Source of the DNA: CAYNYM01 sp049366815
Lineage (GTDB): Bacteria > Desulfobacterota > DSM-4660 > Desulfatiglandales > HGW-15
Reading direction: 5' to 3'
DNA length: 64,000 nt
Assembly (NCBI GenBank): GCA_049366815.1
Contig: JBMNCO010000161.1
Span: 1 to 64,000 of the forward strand
This document shows, piece by piece, positions 63,823 through 64,000 of this stretch. The notes under the pieces are model-generated. The model made no database searches. It had not been told where the DNA came from and saw only the letters and a program-made list of their open reading frames with translations. The translations under genes and the position numbers were made by a program. Position 1 is the first letter of the stretch. Each line of letters begins with the position of its first letter.

Positions 63823-64000
63823 TGAGAAATCACCTCCCTGTATCCCATGTCATGTCATTGACTCCGCCCGTTAATTTATGTTTCAGCCTCAACAATCATA
63901 TATCCTTAATCAAGCCGTACCTCGAGGCAAATGGACACCAGCCTTCGGTGATCCAAACGGGCCCCGAGACGTTCTCTTCGCTATGTCCCTGCCGCGCCGG
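63823..64000. other. Upstream region of the second etf cluster
   Basis: Only the ribosome site of etfB2 is recognisable here. No TetR-type operator like those at 10.8 and 59.97 kb is visible, so this set may be regulated differently; the region is cut by the window edge. Confidence 0.4.

Noticed and set aside
1..64000. CRISPR arrays, tRNA or rRNA genes, prophage or intact IS elements
   Set aside because: No regularly spaced direct repeats, no tRNA- or rRNA-like sequence, and no transposase or phage structural motif were seen on reading both strands.

Overview
The window looks like chromosomal DNA of about 50% GC from an anaerobic deltaproteobacterium (Desulfobacterota). This rests on gene content: acyl-CoA dehydrogenase/EtfAB clusters with a membrane Fe-S oxidoreductase of the EtfD/EMO type, several AMP-forming acyl-CoA ligases, many PAS/GAF histidine kinases, a VPLPA-CTERM protein, and a chemoreceptor with the C-terminal tail usual in this group. 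I see no rRNA, tRNA, CRISPR array, phage or intact insertion sequence. No sulfate-reduction genes fall in the window, so respiration type is open.

Layout. 0.6-8.4 kb: housekeeping genes (LysM protein, dprA, topA), an orphan response regulator, an FAH-family hydrolase and an NRDE protein. 8.4-12.7 kb: nitroreductase, acyl-CoA ligase, a wrecked THUMP/RlmL-type rRNA methyltransferase gene and a PP2C-like protein that has lost metal ligands. 13-24.4 kb: a signalling block with two tandem paralogous PAS/GAF kinases sharing a five-cysteine insert, an enolase-superfamily enzyme, a V4R-GAF kinase, a lipid A-type acyltransferase and an NtrC-type regulator. 24.7-29.5 kb: two secreted proteins, a polysaccharide-lyase-like protein and an SGNH esterase, ending in the same C-terminal module of about 166 residues. 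29.8-35.9 kb: Ser/Thr kinase with a degenerate GGDEF partner, a GtrA gene broken at a T8 run, a GT9 glycosyltransferase and a glycine-zipper lipoprotein. 36-45.5 kb: VPLPA-CTERM protein, a palindromic mobile-type repeat, an MFS exporter, a stand-alone PEP-type swivel domain without its histidine, LysR, a four-helix-bundle pseudogene, a DUF2238 protein, a second acyl-CoA ligase, a small lipoprotein and a thioesterase. 45.9-54 kb: GYF-AIM24 protein, cardiolipin synthase, a GcvT-SHMT-like fusion, and a chemoreceptor with a periplasmic binding protein. 54.2-63.8 kb: two paralogous etfB-etfA-acd sets, the first led by a TetR regulator and the membrane Fe-S oxidoreductase, separated by a second copy of the repeat.

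How it fits together. Acyl-CoA ligases activate acids, acyl-CoA dehydrogenases oxidise them, EtfAB collects the electrons, and the membrane Fe-S protein passes them to quinone. The TetR regulator probably controls this. A candidate operator of the same kind lies before both the TetR gene and the first acyl-CoA ligase gene. The most unusual items are the GcvT-SHMT fusion, the cysteine insert in the twin kinases, the two-copy palindromic element, the shared secretion-associated module, and a run of proteins missing catalytic residues (PP2C-like, GGDEF-like, PEP swivel, first CCG domain of the Fe-S protein).
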